Origin: UBA2784 sp964494625
Lineage (GTDB): Bacteria > Pseudomonadota > Alphaproteobacteria > Micropepsales > Micropepsaceae
Direction: 5' to 3'
Assembly: GCA_964494625.1 (NCBI GenBank)
Contig: CAZBRT010000002.1
Location: forward strand, 124,001-188,000
DNA: 64,000 bases
The position numbers and the translations under genes were made by a program. How positions within the stretch are numbered: position 1 is the stretch's first letter; the number at the start of each line of letters is the position of its first letter. Below the pieces are notes generated by a model, which saw nothing but the letters and a program-made list of their open reading frames with translations, ran no database searches and had not been told where the DNA came from. Positions 1 to 8,528 of the stretch are shown here, one piece after another.

Positions 1-594
1 CAAGGTCTCCCGAATGACGCGATGCATGGCCTCAATATCAGCTGACGTCGCCGTGCGGCCGGTGCCTATCGCCCAGACTGGCTCATAGGCGATCACCGTG
101 TTCCGGGGGGTGGCACCTGCGGGCAAGCTTGCCCTCACCTGACCCGAGACGACGGTCTCGGCCTTGCCGCTGTTGCGCTCGTCCAGTGTCTCGCCCACGC
201 AGATGATGGCGAGAAGGCCCGCCCGATGCGCAGCCTCGGCCTTGGCCCGCACATCCGCATCCTTTTCGGCGTGCATGGCGCGCCTTTCACTGTGCCCGGC
301 GAGAACGGCGGTCGCACCAGCATCCGCCAGCATCGGCGCGCTCACGTCGCCCGTATACGCACCCGAATCCCTTGCATGGCAGTCCTGCCCGCCCACGGCG
401 ATCCTGGTGCCGCGAACTGCCTTCGCCAGCCGCTCGACCAAGGTTGCCGGGGGGCAGACCAGCACATCCGCGGATGCGCCACCCTTTTTCAGGAGCGTCT
501 TCAGCTTGCGGATCTCCGCAAGGCTTTCGGCAGTGCCGTTCATTTTCCAGTTACCTGCCGCGAGTTTGCGGCGCTTGGGACTTGCAGACGTCAT
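1..594 (-). CDS. tpiA: Triosephosphate isomerase, 3' end cut by the window edge
   Basis: The enzyme interconverts dihydroxyacetone phosphate and glyceraldehyde 3-phosphate in the cytoplasm. The 198 visible residues begin MTSASPKRRK and contain the family signatures GNWKMNG (substrate-binding Lys), AGHSERR (electrophilic His) and YEPVWAIGTG (catalytic Glu). The normal length is about 250 residues, so roughly the last 50 lie beyond the left edge. It is divergent from ppiD across 196 bases. The start is the ATG at 594, which is followed directly by the conserved N-terminal strand. The identification is secure. Confidence 0.97.
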   Translation of the reverse strand, partial: MTSASPKRRKLAAGNWKMNGTAESLAEIRKLKTLLKKGGASADVLVCPPATLVERLAKAVRGTRIAVGGQDCHARDSGAYTGDVSAPMLADAGATAVLAGHSERRAMHAEKDADVRAKAEAAHRAGLLAIICVGETLDERNSGKAETVVSGQVRASLPAGATPRNTVIAYEPVWAIGTGRTATSADIEAMHRVIRETL

Positions 595-703
595 GCTGGC
601 GGTCCTTGGGGTGCGGCGGAGTTTGGCACTCGGGGGCCCATTTCCGGGGCGTATCCCCTTCATGGTTGGCCCAAGCTTTCATCTTTTGCAACGCGGCGGT
701 GGC

Positions 704-733
704 TTGCCCCGGCAATGGCTGGTCCCCTAGAGT
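704..733 (+). promoter_or_regulatory. Weak candidate promoter for ppiD-trpE
   Basis: The 196-base gap between tpiA and ppiD must hold divergent promoters. On the plus strand TTGCCC at 704-709 is followed after 18 bases by TAGAGT at 728-733, a passable sigma-70-like pair 57 bases before the ppiD start. The match is modest and no operator is evident. No clear box was found for tpiA. Confidence 0.25.
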
Positions 734-790
734 GCGGCCCGACCGGGCGGTTACGCCGCCCCCTCCTCCTTCCTATGCGAACCGGTCACC

Positions 791-2707
791 ATGCTTGAAG
801 CCATGCGCCGCGGGTCCAAATCCTGGATCGCTGCGGCTTTTATCGGTGTGCTCGTGCTCAGCTTTGCGCTGTTCGGCATTGGCGACATATTCACCGGCGC
901 GACCAGTCAGGTTGTCGCGCGCGTGGGCGACCGGGAGATTTCCACGCCGGAATTTTACCGTGAGCTGCAGAACGACCTCAAGCGCATCCGCCAAGAGCGG
1001 GGCCTCGAGATCACGCCCGCGCAGGCGCATGATGTCGGCTACGACCGCGATGTGCTGGAGCGCCTGATGGCGCAGATGGCGCTCGACATCTACGCCTATG
1101 ACATGGGCTTGCGTGTCGGCGACGACACGCTGCGCCAGATCATTGTCGGCCTCGGTGCATTCCAGGGGATTGACGGCTCGTTCGATCCCGTCGCCTTTAC
1201 GCGCTACCTGCAGACGACCGGCATCAGCCAGGAAGTGTTTGAGACCCGCTTCCGCCTTGACGTGACGCGGCAGCATCTCGTCTCCGCCGTGATGGCGGGC
1301 GTGCGGGCGCCGGCAGGCTATGTAACTGCCTTGCGCCGCCATGAGGATGAAAGGCGCGCGGTCGAATATGCCGTTTTGACACCGGCCGCGCTTGCCGGTC
1401 TCGACGATCCCGACGATGCGATGCTGGAAGCCTATCTCGCGGAGAACCCCGCGATTTTCCAGTCGCCCGAATATCGCAGCTTCACGATGATCGCGATCGG
1501 ACCGGACCAGCTTGGCGATGCGGTCAGCGTCAGTGATGAGGAAGTCGCGCAAGCCTATGAACTGAACCGCGCACGCTTCAACACACCTGAAAAGCGCGTG
1601 CTCGACCAGATCGTCTTCCTTTCCAAGGAAGAAGCCGATGCTGCGGCAGCCCGCATGGCGTCGGGCACAAGCTTCGATGCGATTGCCGCCGAGCGCGGCC
1701 TTGGTGCGGAAGACCTGGCACTGGGCGAAGTTCCTGAAGGCGATCCGCTTGTGCCCACCATCGCCTTTGAAGTGCCTGCAGGTACCACGACGCCACCTGC
1801 CGAAGCGCAGTTCGGCTGGGTCATCCTGCGCGTCGTTTCGGTCACGCCGGCGGTCGAGCAGACGCTTGCCGATGTGCGCGACGACATCGTTGCGGTGATC
1901 CGCCGTCGCAAGGCGCTTGACGAGCTTGCCCCAATCTATGACGCCATCGAGGATGCGCGCGGTGCCCGCACGCCGTTCGAGGAAATCGCCGAGCGCCTCA
2001 GCCTGCGCCTTCTTGCGGTTCCGGCCATGGATGCGAACGGCAAAGACCCCACTGGCGCGGATGTCACCGGCATTCCGGGTGACCCGCGCTTCCTCACCGA
2101 CGTGTTCGCGCAGGATGCCGGTCAGGAGACCGACACGTTGCAGACGCAGGACGGCATCATCTATGCCGTGCGCGTGGACGGGATCACGCCGCCGGCCACA
2201 AAGCCGCTGGCTGAAATCCGCAGCACAGTCGTTGAAGCGTGGCGCACGTCAGAGACTGCCAAGCGGCTCAATGATCTCGCCGTCAGCCTCTCGACACGTG
2301 CGGCCGCAGGCGAAGACATGGCGGCAATGCTGCGCGAACTCAATGTGCGCGTCTCGACCCTTGAGGCCATCGACCGCACGACGGCAACGGACGATCTGCC
2401 GGCCGGTGCGGTTTCCACGCTCTTCAAGGTAAAGCCCGGGCAGTGGGTTACGGCGGCCAATGCGCGGCTGGCGCCCGAGGGTTCGGATGCAGGGCCTGAG
2501 CCGCTGATGGTTGTTGCACGCGCGACTTCCGTTGCTTTTGCTGCACCACAGGCTGACGATACACGGCTTCAGGAGCTTGGCGGCCAAACCGCGCAAAGCC
2601 TTGCCGGTGATTTCATGGCGCTCTTCATCTCGGATATCGAGTTGGTGATGGGCACGGAGATCAACTCGTCGGAGCTTGCGCGTATCGCCGGCGGGGAGAA
2701 CCGGTGA
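791..2707 (+). CDS. ppiD: Membrane-anchored peptidyl-prolyl isomerase, SurA/PpiD type
   Basis: This 638-residue periplasmic folding factor is anchored in the inner membrane. An N-terminal positively charged stretch is followed by a single transmembrane helix at about residues 12-33. A SurA_N-like region covers about 35-180, and a parvulin (PPIC) domain lies at about 268-352, starting KRVLDQIVF and ending GWVILRVV. A long C-terminal region follows. It is known as a chaperone for newly secreted proteins, including outer-membrane proteins. Its TGA overlaps the GTG start of trpE by 4 bases, so the two are probably co-transcribed and translationally coupled. Location upstream of trpE is common in alphaproteobacteria. 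Confidence 0.92.
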   Translation: MLEAMRRGSKSWIAAAFIGVLVLSFALFGIGDIFTGATSQVVARVGDREISTPEFYRELQNDLKRIRQERGLEITPAQAHDVGYDRDVLERLMAQMALDIYAYDMGLRVGDDTLRQIIVGLGAFQGIDGSFDPVAFTRYLQTTGISQEVFETRFRLDVTRQHLVSAVMAGVRAPAGYVTALRRHEDERRAVEYAVLTPAALAGLDDPDDAMLEAYLAENPAIFQSPEYRSFTMIAIGPDQLGDAVSVSDEEVAQAYELNRARFNTPEKRVLDQIVFLSKEEADAAAARMASGTSFDAIAAERGLGAEDLALGEVPEGDPLVPTIAFEVPAGTTTPPAEAQFGWVILRVVSVTPAVEQTLADVRDDIVAVIRRRKALDELAPIYDAIEDARGARTPFEEIAERLSLRLLAVPAMDANGKDPTGADVTGIPGDPRFLTDVFAQDAGQETDTLQTQDGIIYAVRVDGITPPATKPLAEIRSTVVEAWRTSETAKRLNDLAVSLSTRAAAGEDMAAMLRELNVRVSTLEAIDRTTATDDLPAGAVSTLFKVKPGQWVTAANARLAPEGSDAGPEPLMVVARATSVAFAAPQADDTRLQELGGQTAQSLAGDFMALFISDIELVMGTEINSSELARIAGGENR

Positions 2708-4230
2708 AGGCAGCGCAAGCAGCCGGCAACCCCGACGCCGACGCGTTCGAGAAGGCTTGGGGCTCCGGCCAGCCGTCGGTCTTTTTCCGGCGGCGCATCG
2801 CCGACCTTGAAACGCCCGTGTCGGCCTTTCTCAAACTTGGGCCGGAGCTTCCCTATTCCTTCCTGCTCGAAAGCGTCCAGGGCGGTGAAGCGCGCGGGCG
2901 CTATTCCATCATTGCGATGGCGCCCGATCTCGTCTGGCGCTGCAAGAACGGCAAGGCCGAAAGCGCGTTCCACGGCAAGCCATTCGTGCCCGAAGCGGCA
3001 GCGCCCCTCCAATCATTGCGCACGCTGGTTGCCGCATGCCGCTTTACGCTTCCACAAGGCTTGCCGCCGATGGTCGCGGGGCTTTTCGGCTATCTCGGCT
3101 ATGACATGGTGCGCGAGATGGAGCGGCTGCCGGACAAAAATCCGGACACGCTCCATGTGCCCGATGCGGTGATGGTGCGCCCCAGCATCATCTGCGTCTT
3201 CGACAATGTGCGCGACGAAATGCTGATCGTCACGATTGCCTGGCCGCGCGCGGACATTCCTGCGGCCCACGCCTACGCCGCAGCGATTCTGCGGCTGGAC
3301 GAGGCCGAGGCGCGGCTTGACGGCCCGCTTCCCGCCACCATCGTGCCGAATGCGGTTCCCGTCCTTGCGGACAGCGTGACATCAAATACGGCGTATGCGG
3401 ATTATCTGGACATGGTCGAGCGCGCGAAGGCCTATATCCGCGCGGGCGACGTCTTCCAGGTGGTGCCGAGCCAGCGCTTTCGCTTGCCCTTTTCACTGCC
3501 GCCTTTTTCGCTTTACCGGTCACTCCGGCGCCTCAACCCGTCGCCGTTCCTGTTCTTCCTCAATTTCCCGGGCTATGCGGTTGTCGGCTCCAGCCCCGAA
3601 ATCCTTGTGCGGCTGCGCCATGACAAGGTCACCATCCGCCCGATCGCGGGCACCGCACCGCGCGGGTCCACACCCGAAGAGGATGCCGATCTTGCAGCCC
3701 GGCTCATCGCTGACCCGAAAGAACGGGCCGAACATTTGATGCTGCTTGACCTGGGCCGCAATGACGTGGGCCGCGTGGTGAAGACGGGCACGGTCAAGGT
3801 GACGGAGCAATTCGTCGTCGAACGCTACAGCCATGTCATGCACATCGTCTCGAATGTCGAAGGCGAGATTGCACCGGGCAAGGATGCGGTGGACGCGCTG
3901 ATCGCCGGATTTCCGGCAGGAACGCTCACCGGCGCACCCAAAGTGCGGGCGATGGAAATCATCGATGAGCTTGAGAGCGAGCGGCGGGGCATCTATGCCG
4001 GTGCCGTCGGCTATGTCGGCGCGGATGGCAGCATGGATACATGCATCGTCCTGCGCACGGCCGTCATCAAGGATGGTACGATGTATGTGCAGGCCGGCGG
4101 CGGTGTTGTCGCCGACAGTGACCCGCAGGCGGAATACACCGAGACGGTCAACAAGTCGAAAGCGCTGATCCGCGCGGCGGAAGATGCGATCCAGTTTGTC
4201 TCAGCGGTCAAGCGCAACCGGCCGCAATGA
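2704..4230 (+). CDS. trpE: Anthranilate synthase component I
   Basis: TrpE converts chorismate to anthranilate, the first committed step of tryptophan synthesis, using ammonia delivered by TrpG. The protein has 508 residues. The N-terminal LLESVQGGEARGRYSII segment (54-70) is the usual tryptophan feedback site. The C-terminal chorismate-binding domain shows PIAGTAPRG (313-321), LLDLGRNDVGRV (347-358), FPAGTLTGAPK (403-413) and QAGGGVVADSDP (463-474). The start is GTG at 2704, overlapping the ppiD stop. TrpE and TrpG are separate genes here, not the TrpE(G) fusion found in some rhizobia. The last 30 bases overlap the end of a convergent deacetylase gene. Confidence 0.97.
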   Translation: MKAAQAAGNPDADAFEKAWGSGQPSVFFRRRIADLETPVSAFLKLGPELPYSFLLESVQGGEARGRYSIIAMAPDLVWRCKNGKAESAFHGKPFVPEAAAPLQSLRTLVAACRFTLPQGLPPMVAGLFGYLGYDMVREMERLPDKNPDTLHVPDAVMVRPSIICVFDNVRDEMLIVTIAWPRADIPAAHAYAAAILRLDEAEARLDGPLPATIVPNAVPVLADSVTSNTAYADYLDMVERAKAYIRAGDVFQVVPSQRFRLPFSLPPFSLYRSLRRLNPSPFLFFLNFPGYAVVGSSPEILVRLRHDKVTIRPIAGTAPRGSTPEEDADLAARLIADPKERAEHLMLLDLGRNDVGRVVKTGTVKVTEQFVVERYSHVMHIVSNVEGEIAPGKDAVDALIAGFPAGTLTGAPKVRAMEIIDELESERRGIYAGAVGYVGADGSMDTCIVLRTAVIKDGTMYVQAGGGVVADSDPQAEYTETVNKSKALIRAAEDAIQFVSAVKRNRPQ

Positions 4231-5166
4231 CCCATTGCGGATGCCGGCCGCAACCGACAGGGGCACAAGCCTGAAACCGCGCGCCGAAAGCCCCGTCACC
4301 CAGATTTCAAGCGCTGCAAGTGTTGCTTCATGCGGGTGGCCGATGGCGATGGCGACGCCCCGCTGGCGTGCCATCAGTTCAAGGGCAGCCAGTTGCTCGC
4401 CGATGGCAGGCGCATCCATCTCATTGTCGAGGAAGATATCGCGGTCAACCGCAATCATGCCGGATGCGCGCGCTGCGGAACCGGCGACCGTCGCCGGGGT
4501 CGTCCGCGAATCCAGAAAGATAAGGCCACGGCCAGCAATGAGATCAAGCACAGGCGCCATCGCTCCTGCGTCCGCGGTCATCGCGCTGCCCATGTGATTG
4601 TTGATCCCGATGGCTTGGGGAAAGAGATCAAGGGCGCGTGACAGGCGCGCCCGGTTTTCCTGCGCACCAAGTTCCGGGCGCAGGGCGCCGGGTCCAGGAT
4701 CTTCTGCGCCCTCCGGCGCCATCGGCATATGGAGGATGATCTCGTGTCCGCGTGACGATGCCTCACGCGCAAGCGCCGGGCTTGCCGCACCATAGGGCAG
4801 GAATGACAGCGTGACCGCTTCCGGCAGCGCCATCGCGCGCCGCGTTGCCGCCTCTGCCAAGCCAGCATCATCGATGACGATGGCAATCAATGCAGGCTCG
4901 GCGCGCTCATCAACGGATGGCCGCAGCGCCGGGTCCGTACCCGGCGGTGACAACGCGCCAAGCAGTCGGCCAAGGTCCAGACTTGGGGCCGCCTCATTCC
5001 GGTTTCCAGACAATGCCGACGGATCGCCATCCATCGCCGTCACCGGCCCCATGCGCAAAACACTGGCGAGCACGACCGCAAGCACAAAAGCCAGCACGCA
5101 AAGCGGCCAGACCGCCCGCATCTGCTGCTGCCGCCCCTTTGTGCCTTTGTGCCGCTTCTTCACCAT
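4201..5166 (-). CDS. Divergent polysaccharide deacetylase family protein
   Basis: This is a predicted periplasmic protein of 321 residues tethered by an N-terminal membrane helix after a Lys/Arg-rich start (MVKKRHKGTKG). The body matches the divergent polysaccharide deacetylase family: ALIAIVIDDAGL, a membrane-proximal LHMPM strand, INNHMGSAMT, FLDSRTTPAT and AIGHPHEATL, which keep the NodB-like Asp/His pattern. The substrate is unknown. The chosen ATG at 5166 lies 46 bases after a TATAAT -10 box; an upstream TTG at 5298 would precede that promoter. The gene is convergent with trpE (30-base overlap) and divergent from trpG, so it splits trpE from trpGDC. Confidence 0.85.
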   Translation of the reverse strand: MVKKRHKGTKGRQQQMRAVWPLCVLAFVLAVVLASVLRMGPVTAMDGDPSALSGNRNEAAPSLDLGRLLGALSPPGTDPALRPSVDERAEPALIAIVIDDAGLAEAATRRAMALPEAVTLSFLPYGAASPALAREASSRGHEIILHMPMAPEGAEDPGPGALRPELGAQENRARLSRALDLFPQAIGINNHMGSAMTADAGAMAPVLDLIAGRGLIFLDSRTTPATVAGSAARASGMIAVDRDIFLDNEMDAPAIGEQLAALELMARQRGVAIAIGHPHEATLAALEIWVTGLSARGFRLVPLSVAAGIRNGSLRPVALDR

Positions 5167-5211
5167 GTGCCGGGCAATGGCCTTTGGACCCAAGCGTTGA
5201 ATCACCCGCCG

Positions 5212-5217
5212 ATTATA
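5212..5217 (-). promoter_or_regulatory. -10 box for the deacetylase gene
   Basis: A perfect TATAAT reads on the minus strand at 5217-5212, 46 bases upstream of the deacetylase ATG. No good -35 hexamer is seen at 16-18 bases. The box supports the 5166 start codon. Confidence 0.45.
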
Positions 5218-5297
5218 GCCCGGCTTGCCTTGACCTTCGCGGTCGAAACGGATCAATAGACGGACCCGAAAACATCCAGGCGGCCCACGGCGCTTCA

Positions 5298-5873
5298 ATG
5301 TTCGTCCTGATCGACAATTACGACAGCTTCACCTGGAACCTGGTCCATTATCTGGGCGAGCTGGGCGTTGAGGTTCAGGTCCATCGCAATGACCAAATCG
5401 GCGTCGGCCAAGTCATCGGCATGAAGCCCAAGGGCATCGTGCTCTCGCCCGGCCCCTGCACACCGAATGAAGCCGGGATTTGCCTTGATCTCATCGACGC
5501 CGCCAAAGGCATCATCCCCGTTCTCGGTGTCTGCCTTGGCCATCAGGCCATCGGTCAGGTGTTTGGCGGCCATGTCGTGCGCGCGCCGGTGCCGATGCAC
5601 GGAAAAATCTCGGCGATCAGCCATGGCGGCAAGGGCGTATTTGCCAAACTCCCCTCGCCCTTCAACGCCACGCGCTATCACAGCCTGATTGTCGAGCGGG
5701 CAACCCTGCCGGATTGCCTTGAAATCACGGCGGAGACCAATGACGGCCTCATCATGGGCCTGCAGCACCGGACGCTGCCGGTGCACGGCGTCCAGTTCCA
5801 TCCCGAGAGCATAGCCTCCGAACATGGTCATGCTCTCCTGCGCAATTTCATTGATCTGGCAGGTGGGGCGTGA
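5298..5873 (+). CDS. trpG: Anthranilate synthase component II, glutamine amidotransferase
   Basis: TrpG hydrolyses glutamine and passes ammonia to TrpE; related proteins also serve 4-amino-4-deoxychorismate synthase (PabA). It has 191 residues and starts MFVLIDNYDSFTWN. The class I amidotransferase triad is visible: Cys79 in GVCLGHQ, His168 and Glu170 in QFHPES. The ATG at 5298 is the family-typical start; the open frame further upstream is not conserved in character. The stop overlaps the GTG of trpD by 4 bases. It opens the trpGDC-moaC-moeA run, separated from trpE by the opposing deacetylase gene. Confidence 0.96.
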   Translation: MFVLIDNYDSFTWNLVHYLGELGVEVQVHRNDQIGVGQVIGMKPKGIVLSPGPCTPNEAGICLDLIDAAKGIIPVLGVCLGHQAIGQVFGGHVVRAPVPMHGKISAISHGGKGVFAKLPSPFNATRYHSLIVERATLPDCLEITAETNDGLIMGLQHRTLPVHGVQFHPESIASEHGHALLRNFIDLAGGA

Positions 5874-6895
5874 GTGATCTGACGGCGCTGCAGCCGCATC
5901 TTCAGGGTCTTGCCCATGGTCGGCGCCTTGATGCGGCGGAAGCTGCAGACGCGTTCGGGATCATCCTTGATGGCAAGGCGACGCCATCGCAGATCGCAGC
6001 GCTTCTGATGGGTATGCGTGTGCGCGGCGAGAGTGCGGTTGAACTGGCCGGGGCCGTGCGCGCCATGCGTGCCCGTATGAAGTCCGTCGCTGCGCCTCCG
6101 GGCGCGTTCGATAATTGCGGTACCGGTGGTGACGGGCTCCACACATGGAACATCTCGACAGCCGCATCTTTCGTTCTGGCCGGTGCGGGCGTGGTCGTTG
6201 CCAAACATGGGAACCGGGCCGCCAGTTCCAAATCCGGCGCGTCGGATGTGCTCTCCGCCCTTGGCATCAAGGTTGAGCAGAGTGCGGATGATGTCGCCCG
6301 CATCCTTTCTGCGGGCGGGATCGCCTTCATGTTCGCGCCTGCCTTTCATCCGGCCCTTGCCCAAGTTGCACCTGTGCGCCGGGAACTCGGCATCCGCACC
6401 CTTTTCAATCTTGTCGGACCGCTCGCCAATCCAGCCGGCGTGCGTCACCAGTTGATCGGCGCCGGGTCGCAGGAGGCAGCGGATTCCATTGCCGGTGTCG
6501 CCGCCGAACTTGGCAGCGAAATGATCTGGGTCGTCCACGGCGCAGGCGGCCTGGACGAACTTTCAACCAGCGGACCTTCCCGCGTTCATGCGCTTGAGCA
6601 TGGCCAACGGCGCACGTTTTTCATTTCGCCCGAAGATGCAGGACTGCCGCGCTCGTCGATCAGTGATCTGCGCGGCGGCGATCCGGCCGATAATGCGACG
6701 GCACTGCTTGCACTCCTCGACGGGGCTCGTGGTCCCTATCGCGATGTCGTGGTCCTGAACGCGGCCGCGGGTCTCGTCATCACCGGCAAGGCGACCCACA
6801 TCGGCGAAGCGGCGCGTCTGGCCGAGGCTGTGATTGACCGCCATGAGGCCAAGGCCGCTTTCAATCGCCTGAAACATCTGTCGCACGCGCCATGA
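5870..6895 (+). CDS. trpD: Anthranilate phosphoribosyltransferase
   Basis: TrpD joins anthranilate to phosphoribosyl pyrophosphate, the second tryptophan-specific step. The 341-residue protein has an N-terminal helical domain and the PRPP-binding glycine loop DNCGTGGDG (81-89), followed by NISTAAS and KHGNRAASSKSG (112-123), all diagnostic for the family. It begins at a GTG overlapping the trpG stop and ends in an ATGA overlap with trpC. This spacing indicates one transcript with translational coupling. Length and motifs are normal. Confidence 0.97.
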   Translation: MSDLTALQPHLQGLAHGRRLDAAEAADAFGIILDGKATPSQIAALLMGMRVRGESAVELAGAVRAMRARMKSVAAPPGAFDNCGTGGDGLHTWNISTAASFVLAGAGVVVAKHGNRAASSKSGASDVLSALGIKVEQSADDVARILSAGGIAFMFAPAFHPALAQVAPVRRELGIRTLFNLVGPLANPAGVRHQLIGAGSQEAADSIAGVAAELGSEMIWVVHGAGGLDELSTSGPSRVHALEHGQRRTFFISPEDAGLPRSSISDLRGGDPADNATALLALLDGARGPYRDVVVLNAAAGLVITGKATHIGEAARLAEAVIDRHEAKAAFNRLKHLSHAP

Positions 6896-7710
6896 GCGAA
6901 ACGATCCTTGAACGCATCGCCGCCTATAAGCGCACGGAGATTGCCGCCCGGAAGGACGCGCTTTCACCGAAGGATCTGGCAAAGCTCATCGCCAAGGCGC
7001 CGCGCCCGCGCGGCTTTGGCCGCGCCCTGAGGGCGCGCGCAGCATCGGGTCGCCCTGCTTTGATCGCGGAGATCAAGAAGGCAAGCCCCTCGAAAGGCCT
7101 CATCCGCGCAGCGTTCGAGCCGCCGCAGCTCGCGCGCGCCTATATGCGCGGCGGGGCCGCTTGTCTTTCCGTGCTGACGGACGGGCCGAGTTTTCAGGGT
7201 CGTGAGGCTGATCTTGTCGCCGCCCGCAAGGCGACGATCCTGCCGGTCATCCGCAAGGACTTCCTTGTCGATCCCTGGCAGGTTGCCGAAAGCCGGGCGC
7301 TGGGGGCCGACTGCATCCTTGTCATCATGGCCATGGTTGATGATGCGCTGGCACATGCGCTTCTTGCCGACGCGGCAAGGCTTGGCATGGATGCGCTGGT
7401 CGAAGTGCATGATGCCCACGAGCTTGCGCGCGCCGTTGCGCTCAACGCCACGCTGATCGGCGTCAACAACCGCAATTTGCACAATTTCGAGGTTTCCCTC
7501 GAGACCACCGAGCGGCTAGCGCGTGATGTGCCGCGCGGCGTGTTTCTGATCGCCGAGAGCGGCATCTTCACCCACGCCGACATATTGCGCCTCATGTCGG
7601 CGGGCGCACGCGGCTTTCTTGTCGGCGAGAGCCTGATGCGGCAGGATGATGTCGAAGAAGCAACGGCACGCCTGTTGGGTGCCCCCCAAGCCTTGAATCC
7701 CGGGCCATGA
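6892..7710 (+). CDS. trpC: Indole-3-glycerol phosphate synthase
   Basis: TrpC closes the indole ring in tryptophan synthesis. The 272-residue TIM-barrel protein carries AEIKKASPSKG (59-69; catalytic Lys), the VIRKDFLVDPWQ strand (119-130), VNNRNLHNFEV (191-201) and ESGIFTHAD (222-230). It is monofunctional, with no TrpF domain. It overlaps trpD and moaC by 4 bases at either end. trpF, trpB and trpA are not in this window. Confidence 0.97.
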   Translation: MSETILERIAAYKRTEIAARKDALSPKDLAKLIAKAPRPRGFGRALRARAASGRPALIAEIKKASPSKGLIRAAFEPPQLARAYMRGGAACLSVLTDGPSFQGREADLVAARKATILPVIRKDFLVDPWQVAESRALGADCILVIMAMVDDALAHALLADAARLGMDALVEVHDAHELARAVALNATLIGVNNRNLHNFEVSLETTERLARDVPRGVFLIAESGIFTHADILRLMSAGARGFLVGESLMRQDDVEEATARLLGAPQALNPGP

Positions 7711-8528
7711 GCAAACTCACCCATCTGGACGACAAGGGCAACGCCCGCATGGTCGATGTGTCCGGCAAAGACGATACCGACCGCATGGCAGAGGCCGCAG
7801 GCGAATTGCATCTTGCCGCCGAAATGATCGACCTTCTGGTCTCGGGTGGATTGCCCAAGGGCGATGCGCTGGGCGTTGCGCGTCTGGCCGGGATCATGGC
7901 TGCCAAGCGCACGTCCGACCTTATTCCGCTCTGCCATCCTTTGAGCCTTTCGGGCGTAACGGTCGAGCTTGAACCGCAGCGTGACCAGTCCCGCGTCCTC
8001 ATCCGCGCGCGGGTCAAGACGCGCGGTCCCACCGGCGTTGAAATGGAAGCGCTGACCGCCGTCAGTGTTGCAGCTTTGGCACTCTATGACATGGTGAAGG
8101 CTGTCGCGCGCGATGCGGTGATCGGCAATATCCGCCTTGTCGCCAAGAGCGGCGGCAAGTCAGGTGACTACAAGGCTGAGCCGGAAACCGCAGCACCCGC
8201 GCAAGCACCCTTGCCTGCGCGCCGCAGTGCCGGGTTCCGCAATGCGCCGTCCTCCACTTTGCGCCCTGCTGCGCGGGGACGCGTGGCTGCATCTGAGCCA
8301 GCTTCACGCACGCGTGCCGACAGCGGAGAAAAAGACCGCGCCCACTTCCGCGCTTTCATGGAACGACATCGCCTGCGCGTCACGCAATGGTGCAAAGAGG
8401 CCGGCGTCGCGGCCAGCCAGCTCTATGGCTATCTCCACGGTCGCACCGGCCGCCTGCCGCGCGAGGCAGAGGAGCGTCTTGCCCGCGTGGTCAAGGCATC
8501 CGTTGACGACATGTTTTCCGCGCCATGA
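7707..8528 (+). CDS. moaC: MoaC with an extra C-terminal helix-turn-helix domain
   Basis: Residues 1-158 are a complete cyclic pyranopterin monophosphate synthase, the second step of molybdenum cofactor synthesis. Lys51 (LPKGDAL), LIPLCHPL (72-79), GVEMEALTA (110-118) and Lys131 (YDMVKAV) are present. MoaC is normally about 160 residues, but this protein has 273. After a Pro/Ala/Arg-rich linker (about 159-210), residues 211-270 look like a Cro/C1-type HTH: FMERHRLRVTQWCKEAGV, then ASQLYGYLHGRTGRLPREA and a C-terminal helix. No stop or frame break separates the parts. Whether the HTH binds DNA is inference. It overlaps trpC and moeA by 4 bases. Confidence 0.93.
   Translation: MSKLTHLDDKGNARMVDVSGKDDTDRMAEAAGELHLAAEMIDLLVSGGLPKGDALGVARLAGIMAAKRTSDLIPLCHPLSLSGVTVELEPQRDQSRVLIRARVKTRGPTGVEMEALTAVSVAALALYDMVKAVARDAVIGNIRLVAKSGGKSGDYKAEPETAAPAQAPLPARRSAGFRNAPSSTLRPAARGRVAASEPASRTRADSGEKDRAHFRAFMERHRLRVTQWCKEAGVAASQLYGYLHGRTGRLPREAEERLARVVKASVDDMFSAP

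Noticed and set aside
5166..5298. TTG start at 5298 for the deacetylase gene
   Set aside because: It would place the start upstream of the TATAAT box at 5212-5217 and abut the trpG start; the added residues are not membrane-signal-like.
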